Part shown: piece after piece, positions 54,869 to 64,000 of the stretch
How the letters are laid out: each line of letters starts with the position of its first letter
Numbering within the stretch: position 1 is the first letter of the stretch
Origin: Chloracidobacterium validum
GTDB taxonomy: Bacteria; Acidobacteriota; Blastocatellia; Chloracidobacteriales; Chloracidobacteriaceae
Length of the DNA: 64,000 bases
Assembly (NCBI RefSeq): GCF_018304825.1
Contig: NZ_CP072649.1
Location: forward strand, 682,001 to 746,000
Reading direction: 5' to 3'
Position numbers and translations under genes: made by a program
Notes under the pieces: generated by a model
Databases searched by the model: none
What the model was told of the DNA's origin: nothing
The model's input: only the letters and a program-made list of their open reading frames with translations

Positions 54869-57139
54869 TTATTCGTGGGCTGGTGTTGACGCAAGGGATA
54901 CTGCACCAACCCCTGACTTGAGCACTTCAACTGCCCCCTCACTCGCTTGAACGCGAATGCGGTCCCCGGTCTGGATGACGCGCGTCACACCTCGCACATT
55001 CGTTACGGACGGCAGACCAAGCTCACGCAGCACAATTGAGCCATGCGACAGGTCGCCGCCGATCTCGACCACCACCCCGGCGACGGCAGCAAAGACTGGA
55101 ATCCAGCCGGCATCCACAGCTCGCGCAACCAGAATATACGGCTCGTCGGTGTCTCCCGGCGGCAGGGTCGGTGTGTCGCACACCCAAGCGCGCCCCTCGG
55201 CCGTGCCACGGGTCAATCCGATGCCCGGGAGGCGCTGACCAACCAAGTCACCGCCGGCCCGCGCGCGAATGAAGGCGGTAAAGTCATCAAAGCGCTGGAA
55301 GACATCCGGGAAGTCATACTCCGCAAACCGCGCCTGTTCCTCCCGGCGGGTCGCCAAAAAATCCGGCGTGACGCGCCACCCGCCATCGAGCCGTTTCAGC
55401 TCATCAACTTCCAACAACCAGACATCTTCCGCTGCCGGTAACGCTCCGGTAGCACAGGCCTGCTCCGCCAGGCGCTTCAGCCGCTGCCGGAGACGGTCGA
55501 AAGTTTGCATGGCGGCATGCCGCAGCCGCTCGCGCGCGTCAAGCGCCCGGCGCGCTTGCCACCACACCGGATACACCAGCCAGGCAAACCAAGGTAACGG
55601 TGGCGGCGTCAGTGCTCCGCGTGGAAGCCAGAGGCTGGCCAGCAATACCTCCGGCTGCTCGTGGTAACGCGGTTGGGCAATGTCACTTTCAAAGATGCCG
55701 CGAAAGCCATAGCGCGCGAGGTAGTCTTGCCAAAGCTGCCGAAAGGTTTCGTCATGTGGCAGGCCGCCCCGCCGGAGCACATCCACGACCGACGGGTGCG
55801 CTTGCACGTAATCCCGGAGCGGATCGAGGTCAGTCATCAGGCGTGTCGTAATGGTTTCATGACGCGCGGCCCATTCAGACAGGAGTCCCAAGCGCCGGAG
55901 CGCGGCCATGGGTCCGCTGATGGCCTGCGTGAGCGAAAACATTTCCCGCACGAGCGCCGTGTAAACGGTCTGCAAGTCGGTCAGGCAGGTGGTAAAGTTG
56001 TCTGAGTCAGACGCTTGGCCAACCTGAGCTAGCCAGGCAATCCGGTTTTGGGCCGAGCCAACCGATTGCAACTGTGCCCACCCTAATCTGACCAGCGCGC
56101 GCCATGACCGCCACAATCGCCCCCAGCGCAGCCCCTGGCCGAAAACGTCGCGTCCGCCAATGGCATCGGTGACCAAGCGCGTTGGAAGTCCCCACAACCG
56201 CATCATGTCGGCCAGTAGCGATAGGTTGATGAACGGCCGCCCGGCAAAAACCTCGATGAACGGACGATTCGCCGGCAAGCGCGCATCGAAGTCACGGTAG
56301 TAATCAAACAAATCCTGCGCACAGGAAGCAATCAGGCTTGTCATCAGGCGCGAGGGAAGCGGCGGCAGAATCTCCCGGTGATTGGCATAGGTGAACCACT
56401 CGTTGCGGGTCACTGGTTGGGTCAGCGGGCGCACCTGGAGTAACCAGCAGCGGCGGCCGTCATCGGCAAACTCGACATCCCAGTTGCCGCGACCAAAAAC
56501 CCGCCGAACGTCACGCAGCAACACCTGTAGTCGTCCCGCGAAACCGCTTTCCGTCGGCCCTTCAAAAGCGTTGATTTTTGGCAGGTTGCGGGTCTCGCCT
56601 GGCACTCGCCCACCAACGAGGTCATCAGCTAAACCTTCCGTGACATTGATCAAATCATCTTCATGGTCGGTTTCGGTGGCGGCAACGCCGGCCCAGCGGG
56701 CGTCCACCATGGCCATGACGATGACATCGCGCCGGTGCGGAGCTGCGTGCCGGAGACTCGAACACCAAACCTCGCACAGCGCGGTCGCCACGTCCTGGGG
56801 GGCGACGTTCAACACCGAATCGAAATACCCTGCCAGGCTTTTGGTTGCACCATCCTCGACGGCAAAGGCCGACCGGACGGCCAAGCGCGGCGACACCACC
56901 GGCAAGTTCAGGGCCCGCTCAAACGTGGCCACGTCGTGAAGGACGAAACGACCTTCGGCTGCTTGAAGCCATCCCTGGCGCAAGCTTTCGCCGAACAACT
57001 CATCTAGGACGATGAGGCCATCCGGCACGGGCAGCCCGGCCGCCGCGGCCCGGTCGAGAGAAGCTGCCTTTGGCCCAACGCCTAGGCGGGAACCCAAGGC
57101 AGCCCCAAGCCGGACAAAAAAACGTTCAGATTTCAGCAT
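54869..57139 (-). CDS. PEP-synthase/rifampicin-phosphotransferase-like dikinase
   Basis: 756 residues from ATG 57139 (TTG 57148 is possible). The N-terminal PPDK-type ATP-binding domain is seen in GVGPKAASLDRAAAAGLPVP and DGLIVLDE, LAVRSAFAVEDGATKSLAGY, VAATETDHEDDLINVTEGLA and FADDGRRCWLLQVRPLTQPV. A middle region of about 400 residues has no motif I know. The C-terminal mobile His domain contains VVEIGGDLSHGSIVLRELGL and PSVTNVRGVT with the phospho-carrier His. There is no PEP-binding TIM barrel, so the architecture is that of rifampicin phosphotransferase rather than PEP synthase: ATP phosphorylates His, which passes phosphate to a small molecule bound in the middle domain. It is preceded by a hydrolase-like gene whose stop is only five bases away. 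Confidence 0.82.
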   Translation of the reverse strand: MLKSERFFVRLGAALGSRLGVGPKAASLDRAAAAGLPVPDGLIVLDELFGESLRQGWLQAAEGRFVLHDVATFERALNLPVVSPRLAVRSAFAVEDGATKSLAGYFDSVLNVAPQDVATALCEVWCSSLRHAAPHRRDVIVMAMVDARWAGVAATETDHEDDLINVTEGLADDLVGGRVPGETRNLPKINAFEGPTESGFAGRLQVLLRDVRRVFGRGNWDVEFADDGRRCWLLQVRPLTQPVTRNEWFTYANHREILPPLPSRLMTSLIASCAQDLFDYYRDFDARLPANRPFIEVFAGRPFINLSLLADMMRLWGLPTRLVTDAIGGRDVFGQGLRWGRLWRSWRALVRLGWAQLQSVGSAQNRIAWLAQVGQASDSDNFTTCLTDLQTVYTALVREMFSLTQAISGPMAALRRLGLLSEWAARHETITTRLMTDLDPLRDYVQAHPSVVDVLRRGGLPHDETFRQLWQDYLARYGFRGIFESDIAQPRYHEQPEVLLASLWLPRGALTPPPLPWFAWLVYPVWWQARRALDARERLRHAAMQTFDRLRQRLKRLAEQACATGALPAAEDVWLLEVDELKRLDGGWRVTPDFLATRREEQARFAEYDFPDVFQRFDDFTAFIRARAGGDLVGQRLPGIGLTRGTAEGRAWVCDTPTLPPGDTDEPYILVARAVDAGWIPVFAAVAGVVVEIGGDLSHGSIVLRELGLPSVTNVRGVTRVIQTGDRIRVQASEGAVEVLKSGVGAVSLASTPAHE

Positions 57140-57144
57140 GGGCT

Positions 57145-57903
57145 TCAAACGACGTTGGCCGGCGCAAGTAGTCGAGCAGACAGCGCCATGAGCTTGCGCG
57201 CGTAGGCTTCCGGTTGTTCCAGCATCGGGAAGTGATCCCAGTCACTGACAATCTCGATGGTCGCCGCCGGGAGCTTTGCCCGAAAATCGGCGGCCTGGTC
57301 GAGCGTCAGCACGCGCTCACGTGCGCCCCACAGCAGAATCGCCGGGATGGTGATGGGTTCCAACGCTGCGAACCACTCGGCCGTAATGAGTTCGAACATC
57401 TGGCCAAAGGCTTCGCAAGCGCCATACTCGGCAAAGAAGCGGTTGGCCACGTCGTCCGGCACCGGCTGTGAAAACAACATCCGTCGCCAGAGCGGACGCA
57501 ACACTGGTGAAGCCAACATGCGTTTGCCTAACTCGCGGGTGGCAGGAAACCCCATCACCCGTGGAAACCAGCGCGTATCCAGCCGCGCGCCAACCGGCGC
57601 ATGCAAGATGACGCCCGTCACCGAAGGCGCGAAGCGCTGGAGATATTCCAGCGCCAGCGAACCGCCGATGCCATGTCCGAGGAGGATCCGGGGCGCGTCA
57701 ATGCGCGTCAAAAATTGCTCAATCCGATCGGCGTAATCGGCAAGTGTCCGGCAGTCCGGATCGCGCGGCGTGCCACCAAAGCCCGGCAACGTCAGCGCCT
57801 CGAAGGCCACCGGCGCGTTCTCGGTGAAGAATGGACGAAGTCGCGCGAAGCGAAACGCCCCGCCGCCGTTTCCATGAATGGCGATGATGGTTGGGCGCGT
57901 CAT
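57145..57903 (-). CDS. Alpha/beta hydrolase fold protein lacking the nucleophile
   Basis: 252 residues with a clear alpha/beta-hydrolase plan: PTIIAIHGNGGGAFRFARLR at the oxyanion side, LTLPGFGGTPRDPD, the nucleophile elbow region ILLGHGIGGSLALEYLQRFA, LLWGARERVLTLDQAADFRA near the acid and VSDWDHFPMLEQPEAYARKL with the His. In active relatives the elbow is GHSxGG; here residue 78 is Gly, so the Ser/Asp/Cys nucleophile is missing. It may be a binding or accessory protein, or use another residue. The start overlaps the preceding gene (ATGA), and the following dikinase begins within ten bases, so it is part of that operon. Confidence 0.85.
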   Translation of the reverse strand: MTRPTIIAIHGNGGGAFRFARLRPFFTENAPVAFEALTLPGFGGTPRDPDCRTLADYADRIEQFLTRIDAPRILLGHGIGGSLALEYLQRFAPSVTGVILHAPVGARLDTRWFPRVMGFPATRELGKRMLASPVLRPLWRRMLFSQPVPDDVANRFFAEYGACEAFGQMFELITAEWFAALEPITIPAILLWGARERVLTLDQAADFRAKLPAATIEIVSDWDHFPMLEQPEAYARKLMALSARLLAPANVV

Positions 57904-58445
57904 GCTTGAGCCGACAATGTGGTTGCCACCGGCAGGGATGTCCAGTCTGGGTGGTCGCCGGCGTGCTTGAAGTCATGCCCCCACAGAATCGCCCCCGATG
58001 GGGAAACGAGAAACGCGCCCGGCATGACGAAGGGATCGCCAACCGGAAAGCCGATGCCATGTCCCTTGCGCGCCGCCCGCAACCCACATGACCAAACCTC
58101 CGGGCCAAACAGCTCACGCCAACCACCCCGCTCGATGCCAAACGCCTTGTAAAACACCAGTGGCGTATCACTCACGGCGCGCGCCTCCGGCCAGTGACCC
58201 GCGAAAAAGGTCTTGCCCTGCTCAACCGTGCCCTGGAAAAAGAACAGGACCGGTGGGTAGTCAGGGGTGCTAGCCGCGATGTCGCGCAAATCGGCCACGA
58301 TTTCGCGGCAGAACACACACCCAAAATGCCGCAGAAAAACCAGCAGGTTGACCGGACCGGTCAACTGATCGGCAAGCGTCGGGCCAGCTAGGTTCAACCC
58401 GTTCACATCCTGCACCAGAACGTCCTGTGGAACACGTTTCATCAT
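57900..58445 (-). CDS. Peroxiredoxin-like (AhpC/TSA_2, thioredoxin-fold) protein
   Basis: 181 residues from ATG 58445; GGAGG lies eleven bases upstream, and a further ATG follows immediately. The thioredoxin fold shows LLVFLRHFGCVFCREIVADL with a CxxC pair (Cys43, Cys46), ALFFFQGT-like (PVLFFFQGTVEQGKTFFAGH) and the C-terminal MPGAFLVSPSGAILWGHDFK. This is the AhpC-TSA_2 family, known from peroxiredoxin-like 2 proteins; electrons and substrate unknown. It heads the four-gene operon down to 53596 and overlaps the hydrolase-like gene by four bases. Confidence 0.82.
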   Translation of the reverse strand: MMKRVPQDVLVQDVNGLNLAGPTLADQLTGPVNLLVFLRHFGCVFCREIVADLRDIAASTPDYPPVLFFFQGTVEQGKTFFAGHWPEARAVSDTPLVFYKAFGIERGGWRELFGPEVWSCGLRAARKGHGIGFPVGDPFVMPGAFLVSPSGAILWGHDFKHAGDHPDWTSLPVATTLSAQA

Positions 58446-58875
58446 CTCACGCCAAACCTCCAAACTGATCAAACGTCCAGGCGCTGACCGAACGAACGCC
58501 AGCGCTTCGGACGCACTCCTAAAGCCGTGATGTGCGCGGGGGAGGGTGCTTGGTGGGGCAGGAGACCAACGGCATCATCCGCGCGGCGCTGGATTCAACC
58601 GTGCGGCCACACACATTGGCCGGTCAGGTCTCCGGGTTGCAGCCGCACCTGGGCAGCTAAACGTGAGTTTTCTAACAGTTTTTGGGTGCTATAGTTCTGG
58701 GCGTAAAACTTTACGTAAAAGTAAGGTTTTACGCCATCGTCCCCGACACAGCCCCCACTTGGCTTGCCGAGGAAACGTCTCAGGGCAAACGACGCCCGGA
58801 AGCCACGGATGAGGGGCGATGCGGCGGCGCGTGTTGCCGCCACAGTTTTTAGGTTGCATCCAAGGAGAGTCCAGC
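58446..58875. other. Divergent intergenic region with a long palindrome
   Basis: 430 bp between the operon ending at 58445 and the small gene starting at 58876. The frames present show no family similarity. An imperfect palindrome occurs at 58700-58735 in an AT-rich island. Promoters for both directions must lie here. Confidence 0.5.
58700..58735. promoter_or_regulatory. AT-rich inverted repeat upstream of the 108-residue protein gene
   Basis: ggcgtaaaac (58700-58709) pairs with gttttacgcc (58726-58735), and the centre contains the palindrome ttacgtaa. It lies 140 bp upstream of the ATG 58876 and close to a possible -10 (tatagt, 58690-58695). It could be a dimeric regulator site or a leader hairpin. 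Confidence 0.55.
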
Positions 58876-59202
58876 ATGGCACGCATCAAGTTGACCGAGG
58901 AAAATCGTTTCTCAACCTACGTCAAGAGTCGGAATTCTCCGCAGTACCGTGATCTCGAAAAGTGGCAGCAGTGGTTTGCCTCCCGTGGAATTGCCTCTGT
59001 CATCGCCTGCTCGCGTAGCGGTTACGCGCTATATCGGGAAGGGCTGTTGCCGGTTGACATTCACGATGAATCGCCGGCCTCGGCGGAGGGAAACGGGGCG
59101 AAGACATTCTTTGTTCCCGTCGGTCCGAAAACCCAAGCGAATGAGGGCGTGTCCAATCAGCGCCTGGCGGACGACTTGCCCAAGAGAATGGCTACGGCTT
59201 GA
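58876..59202 (+). CDS. Conserved-looking small protein of unknown function
   Basis: 108 residues from ATG 58876 (MARIKLTEENRFSTYVKSRN) with AAGGAGAG about eight bases upstream. It is soluble, with no signal, a mixed helix/strand pattern (YRDLEKWQQWFASRGIASVI, ACSRSGYALYREGLLPVDIH) and a flexible C-terminus. I do not recognise a family. The strong ribosome site, long structured leader and following terminator argue that it is a real, independently controlled gene. Confidence 0.7.
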   Translation: MARIKLTEENRFSTYVKSRNSPQYRDLEKWQQWFASRGIASVIACSRSGYALYREGLLPVDIHDESPASAEGNGAKTFFVPVGPKTQANEGVSNQRLADDLPKRMATA

Positions 59203-59225
59203 CTGAATCGCCTCGAGTGTGAACA

Positions 59226-59295
59226 GGGCGCGCTGGGTAACTTCCCTGGCGCGCCCCGATTGTTGTTCGCGTGAAAACCCACCTGGGTTTCACGC
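59226..59295. terminator. Two terminator hairpins between convergent genes
   Basis: gggcgcgc (59226-59233) pairs with gcgcgccc (59249-59256); next, gcgtgaaaaccca (59269-59281) pairs with tgggtttcacgc (59284-59295) with one bulge and a two-base loop. They sit between the small gene ending at 59202 and the Spy-like gene ending at 59318 and probably stop transcription from both sides. Confidence 0.75.
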
Positions 59296-59317
59296 ACTCC
59301 GGGAAGGCGAACCGCGA

Positions 59318-59824
59318 CTACATTGGCGGCAGCGGCCCGCGACCAAAGCCGGGACCACGATGCCCCCGGTGCTCGCGCATCCGCTGATGGAAGCGATCCA
59401 ACATCTGCTTGGCGCGTTCCCGCTGCTCCGGCGTGAGAACCGCTGCTACCTGCGCCTTGACCCGTTCCTTGGAAACAATCAGCTCCGTCATGGTCTGGGC
59501 TTGCTGCTGGGCAATCACCCGCACCTGAGCTTCATTGAATATGCCGTCCAGTCCAAGCGTACGGAGTTGGTCGTGGCCGGCCTTGAGCTGCTTCATGAGC
59601 GGCTCGGCGGTGGCGCGTTCGGTTTCCAGAATCTGCCGAATCTGGGCTTGCTGCTCTTCGGTGAGGTTGAGTTCCGCCGCCATGCGCTTCATGAAAAAGC
59701 CCATGAAGTGACCCGGCCCGCGGTCGCGTCCGGCAGCGTAAGCAACGCCCCCCAACACGCCCGTCAGGGTCAAAGCCAGCGCGAAAGCGACGGCGAGAGG
59801 ACGTAAACTAAGACGGTGAACCAT
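59318..59824 (-). CDS. Spy/CpxP-like periplasmic LTxxQ protein
   Basis: 168 residues from ATG 59824 with AGGAG eight bases upstream. The signal peptide (RPLAVAFALALTLTGVLGGV then AYA) directs export. The body is helical and carries two LTxxQ motifs: ELNLTEEQQAQIRQILETER and AVLTPEQRERAKQMLDRFHQ, as in Spy, CpxP and metal-sensing ZraP-type proteins. The C-terminus is rich in His, Arg and Gly (MREHRGHRGPGFGRG), suggesting metal binding. Likely a periplasmic chaperone or stress sensor. No CpxAR-like pair is adjacent. Confidence 0.85.
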   Translation of the reverse strand: MVHRLSLRPLAVAFALALTLTGVLGGVAYAAGRDRGPGHFMGFFMKRMAAELNLTEEQQAQIRQILETERATAEPLMKQLKAGHDQLRTLGLDGIFNEAQVRVIAQQQAQTMTELIVSKERVKAQVAAVLTPEQRERAKQMLDRFHQRMREHRGHRGPGFGRGPLPPM

Positions 59825-59983
59825 AGGTGATGCTCCTTCTCGAATGACTTTGGGCGGGATCCGAGGTGGCACGCCCAGACCGCGAACGCCTCGTTCAGCG
59901 GCTGTTACTATAGACGCACCTGGTCGCGGTAAAGTCCGTCAAATTCGGTCAGACGCCTGTCAAGAATCGTCAAGCGCCGTGCC

Positions 59984-61315
<1,332 letters not shown>

Positions 61316-61471
61316 TCAGCACCCCACGCCGGAAAAAGGGCTTCACGCTCCTTTCCTTCTGAATTGTTTCCGAGTTGCTCGCCAACTCGACTCGCTCAAA
61401 CATGCGCCCTCCCCCCGGCGCATCAGTCCGCGCCAAGTCAACGAACCACAGCATTCGGGCGACAGGTCTCA

Positions 61472-62677
61472 TCAGTATTCGTTCTTATGGGCTTTTCCGT
61501 CAATGTCGGCTGTCGCGCCACCCGGCTCGACTGGAGAGACGACACCCGGACGCCCCAGCCACCGCCGGATGTGAAGCCAAGGCAACCAGGTGGTCGTATC
61601 GGCATACCGTTGGCGGAGGTACGCTTCTGAGGGGAACCCCATCTCGTAGAGCAGCCGCAAGCGTTCCCGCCAAGATAGGGCCAGTAGTTCCAGTTGCAGC
61701 CGCTTCCAGCGACTCAGATGACAGGCCAGGATTTGGGCGGACAGTTCCGGCCCGGTCGAGCGCGCCAACGCCGCGCCGACATCGTCTGGATAGGGCGTGC
61801 CGAACCAGACCCGCGACAACTGAAGGCAAGCGAGACAGACCCGCAGGATGCGTAACCGGCGCGCGCGTTGCAAAATCCGCTCGGCGGCGTCTGGCGTCCA
61901 GAGCGATGCCAGCAAGTGAATATCGTACAGCCAGACAAGAGCAAACTCGTAGCCAATATGCAGCGCCAGGTGGAAGCAGGCGTGGAGAAACAGGTCTTCG
62001 TCCGACGGAGCGTAAGCTCCGGCGCCAAGGGCCGGTAGGTCTGTTCGGTCATGCCACATGGCGTCGAAGTTGAGGACATGAGCAAAGACGGCCGTGTTGG
62101 ATAGGCTCCAGTGCACGTCAAAAGCCACATCGCCACGGGCGAGCGTGGCCTGACGGTTGATAAGCTGTCCGGTGACGCCCAACGAGCGCGTGTAGCCCAG
62201 GCTTTCCAGCAGGGCCATCAACCCGGCCGCATCTGACGGGCGAACCAGAACGTCCACATCGGTTTTGACGCGATGATGTGGCTCAGGGTAGTGCCGGTAG
62301 CTCATCGGTATGCCTTTGAGCAGGAGCACCGGCCGGCCCTGGGCCTGGGCAAGCGGGAGAAGCTCGCGCAGCGCCAGCATTTGCTGCACATCGAGGAGCG
62401 CCTGCGCCCGCCCGCGCGATTTCAACCAAGCTTGCAGCTCATCTGGAAGGGAGTCCCAGGCATCAGATGGCAACCGCGCGCATAGCAGCGGGCCAAGCCG
62501 GTGGGTCTGGAGGGCGGCCATCACTTCCGTCGCGGACAGTCCGGCATCCCAGACGGCCGCCCCACGCGCCTCGGATTGTCCGGTCAGCGCGCGCTGCAAA
62601 AACCTATCCACTGGGGTTGACGGCAAGAGCGGCGTCAGGGCAGTTGGTAGCATGGGCCGAGTCTCGCCAAGCGCCAT
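61472..62677 (-). CDS. NTP_transf_5-family nucleotidyltransferase-fold protein
   Basis: 401 residues from ATG 62677, chosen because it overlaps the upstream stop (TGATG). The family signature is a nucleotidyltransferase core LLLKGIPMSYRHYPEPHHRV then KTDVDVLVRPSDAAGLMALL (D-x-D metal site), followed by VAFDVHWSLSNTAVF and a helical part with PSDEDLFLHACFHLALHIGY. Such proteins are common near polysaccharide and lasso-peptide loci and their reaction is mostly unknown. Here it pairs with a YheT-like hydrolase. Confidence 0.85.
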   Translation of the reverse strand: MALGETRPMLPTALTPLLPSTPVDRFLQRALTGQSEARGAAVWDAGLSATEVMAALQTHRLGPLLCARLPSDAWDSLPDELQAWLKSRGRAQALLDVQQMLALRELLPLAQAQGRPVLLLKGIPMSYRHYPEPHHRVKTDVDVLVRPSDAAGLMALLESLGYTRSLGVTGQLINRQATLARGDVAFDVHWSLSNTAVFAHVLNFDAMWHDRTDLPALGAGAYAPSDEDLFLHACFHLALHIGYEFALVWLYDIHLLASLWTPDAAERILQRARRLRILRVCLACLQLSRVWFGTPYPDDVGAALARSTGPELSAQILACHLSRWKRLQLELLALSWRERLRLLYEMGFPSEAYLRQRYADTTTWLPWLHIRRWLGRPGVVSPVEPGGATADIDGKAHKNEY

Positions 62678-63747
62678 CACCGCCGCCGGATGGCATCCAG
62701 CAGTCGGACGAAATCCATGATTCGGTGCTCGGCCCACCGGCGGTCTTCGTCAGCCCGGCGCGCGGCCAGAAAACCAACGTGACCGCCACGCTCGGTCAAG
62801 AGAATCGTAATGCTTGAATTGTCAGCAAAGGCCGGTTCGGTAAGCGGCGCAGCCGGGATGAACGGATCGTCCTGAGCGTGGATGATGAGCGTCGGCAGGC
62901 GGATGGCCGCGGCAATTCGGACGGCGCTCGCCCGGTGGTAGTAATCCGCCGCGTCGGCGTAGCCGGCCGCCACGGCTGTGTAGGCTTCGTCAAATTCACG
63001 AATCGTCCGAATCCGCTTGAGGTGGCGGGCATCGTACCGCTCTGGAAACAGCTTGGCCTTGCGTTCCATCCGGGCTTTGAGACTCCGCACAAACCGGCGA
63101 TGGTAAAACCAGTTCACGGGCTGCTCGATGGCCGCCGTGCTCGCCGCCAGATCGACCGAGGGGGAAATCGCCGCAATCCCCCGCACGCACTGGGGGGCAT
63201 GCGCGCCATATTCTCCGGCCAGACGCAGCGCCACATTGCCCGAAAGCGAAACGCCAATCACATAGACGTCCGTCGCCCCGTCCTGCTCGCTCAACTCCGC
63301 GATGATGGCGCGGACGTCCTCGGTCAACCCAGCATTGTAGAGGTGAGGCGATAGATGCTCTGTGCCGCCACAGGTGCGCGTATTGAGACGAATCGCATGA
63401 AAACCCGCCCGCAGCGCTTTTTCCGCCAGTCCGCGCATGTAGCTCGACTCGACCGAGCCTTCCATGCCGTGCAGCAGAAGCAGGATTGGACACGCCGCCG
63501 GCGCGCGTCCGGGCTGCCAGTGGCAGACGGCCGTCACGGCCGTATCTGGTCGGGTCTGAAACGTCCGTGGCCGCCCCGTTTGCTCCACCTGCGGCGACCG
63601 CCGCGGTAGGACCGAGCCAAGAATGGTCTGTAGGTGGGGGTTGGTCAGGCGTGGATCAGGAACGAACGGACGAGCCGCCAACCGCTCCAGCAAGTAGGCG
63701 CGGGGCGTCATCGCCCGCGTTGCCGTTCCTAGCGCTCCAAGCTGCAT
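62677..63747 (-). CDS. YheT-like alpha/beta hydrolase
   Basis: 356 residues from ATG 63747; an ATG at 63711 (MTPRAYLLERLAARPFVPDP) is an alternative start, and TTG 63759 is less likely. The YheT/EMB8 family pattern is clear: LTNPHLQTILGSVLPRR, LLLLHGMEGSVESSYMRGLA, IRLNTRTCGGTEHLSPHLYN then AGLTEDVRAIIAEL, the nucleophile elbow VIGVSLSGNVALRLAGEYG, LIIHAQDDPFIPAAPLTEPA and TERGGHVGFL. All three catalytic residues (Ser, Asp, His) are present. Its stop overlaps the next ATG, so the two genes are translated together. Substrate unknown, probably an ester. Confidence 0.9.
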   Translation of the reverse strand: MQLGALGTATRAMTPRAYLLERLAARPFVPDPRLTNPHLQTILGSVLPRRSPQVEQTGRPRTFQTRPDTAVTAVCHWQPGRAPAACPILLLLHGMEGSVESSYMRGLAEKALRAGFHAIRLNTRTCGGTEHLSPHLYNAGLTEDVRAIIAELSEQDGATDVYVIGVSLSGNVALRLAGEYGAHAPQCVRGIAAISPSVDLAASTAAIEQPVNWFYHRRFVRSLKARMERKAKLFPERYDARHLKRIRTIREFDEAYTAVAAGYADAADYYHRASAVRIAAAIRLPTLIIHAQDDPFIPAAPLTEPAFADNSSITILLTERGGHVGFLAARRADEDRRWAEHRIMDFVRLLDAIRRR

Positions 63748-63792
63748 AGCCGCAGTCAACCCAACCTACGCGAATTCCCAAGTCCGGCCGAA

Positions 63793-64000
63793 TTACTCGG
63801 CAGCCGGTTCGTTGGCCGCCGCCGCCACCACGACCCGCTCGGCCAGAGCGCGATCCACCCGCAGTTGCCCGGCTTCCTTCAAGCGCGCTTTGACGCCATC
63901 AATGTACGTTTCAAACAAGTTGTTGGCCCGGTCGCCGCGCAGGCGGTCCATGGTTTCCTTGCGCCGCTCGGCGAACTTTGTCAAATCGGCGTCTTTCCGA
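63793..64000 (-). CDS. C-terminus of a peptidyl-prolyl cis-trans isomerase (SurA/PpiD-like), partial
   Basis: The frame is open to the window edge (RKDADLTKFAERRKETMDRL, RGDRANNLFETYIDGVKARL, KEAGQLRVD). This is the usual end of parvulin-type SurA/PpiD proteins, where the helical tail with RANxLFxxYxxxVxxRL follows the isomerase domain. Only 68 codons are visible, so the family assignment rests on a short pattern. The end of the protein is an Ala-rich tail. Confidence 0.6.
   Translation of the reverse strand, partial: RKDADLTKFAERRKETMDRLRGDRANNLFETYIDGVKARLKEAGQLRVDRALAERVVVAAAANEPAAE

Overview
The window is high-GC (about 60%) bacterial chromosome with mostly ordinary single-copy genes. 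A CruF-type carotenoid hydratase, a VWFA-related protein of the type expanded in Acidobacteria, a periplasmic-propeller SpoIIE protein, a decaheme LVIVD cytochrome with its own outer-membrane barrel and many RND pumps suggest a phototrophic Acidobacteriota of the Chloracidobacterium type. This assignment is inference from gene content (moderate confidence), not from a marker gene.

Left end (1-10.5 kb): an accessory and decaying zone. A CRISPR array of 50 complete 36-bp repeats runs off the left edge; its degenerate end faces right and no cas gene is in the window. Next come about 900 bp of wreckage with a FitA-like antitoxin remnant, then a large multipass membrane protein gene killed by a stop and two frameshifts. 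The 3' end of that gene, its terminator and the 5' end of the following sensor gene are duplicated as a 490-bp direct repeat (6145-6635 and 10021-10509). The 3.4 kb between the copies holds broken trpD pieces, an internally deleted DNA methyltransferase, a MntA/HepT pair, a helicase fragment and a VapBC pair.

Core (10.5-35 kb): a propeller-SpoIIE signalling protein; an anti-sigma-like membrane protein; XdhC and MocA (molybdenum-enzyme maturation without the enzyme); a pseudokinase fused through one membrane helix to a beta-helix; an SDR and galactokinase pair; a CzcCBA-type metal efflux operon; and, converging on it, a TetR-controlled operon (tetR, adaptor, HAE-RND pump, TolC-like channel) with a perfect palindromic operator in front of tetR. 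A zinc-ribbon CBS protein and a HEAT-repeat membrane protein flank them.

Middle (35-48.7 kb): an FGE-sulfatase-fold protein, Aat, a VWFA-related protein, then (after a hairpin-rich convergent terminator) the decaheme LVIVD cytochrome and an outer-membrane barrel, probably an electron-transfer conduit. DinB and an MFS transporter follow.

Right part (48.7-64 kb): a PvuII-like DNA methyltransferase next to a HEAT-repeat protein with a nuclease-like N-terminus (likely a restriction-modification pair of unusual build); a WD40-like pseudogene; a probable UGA-encoded selenoprotein of the GrdB/PrdB-like family translationally coupled to cruF; a four-gene operon (thioredoxin-fold protein, alpha/beta hydrolase without its nucleophile, rifampicin-phosphotransferase-like enzyme, ATP-grasp ligase) that looks like an undescribed small-molecule pathway; then a Spy-like protein, purA, a nucleotidyltransferase-fold protein, a YheT-like hydrolase and the C-terminus of a peptidyl-prolyl isomerase. 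No rRNA, tRNA or transposase gene was recognised.
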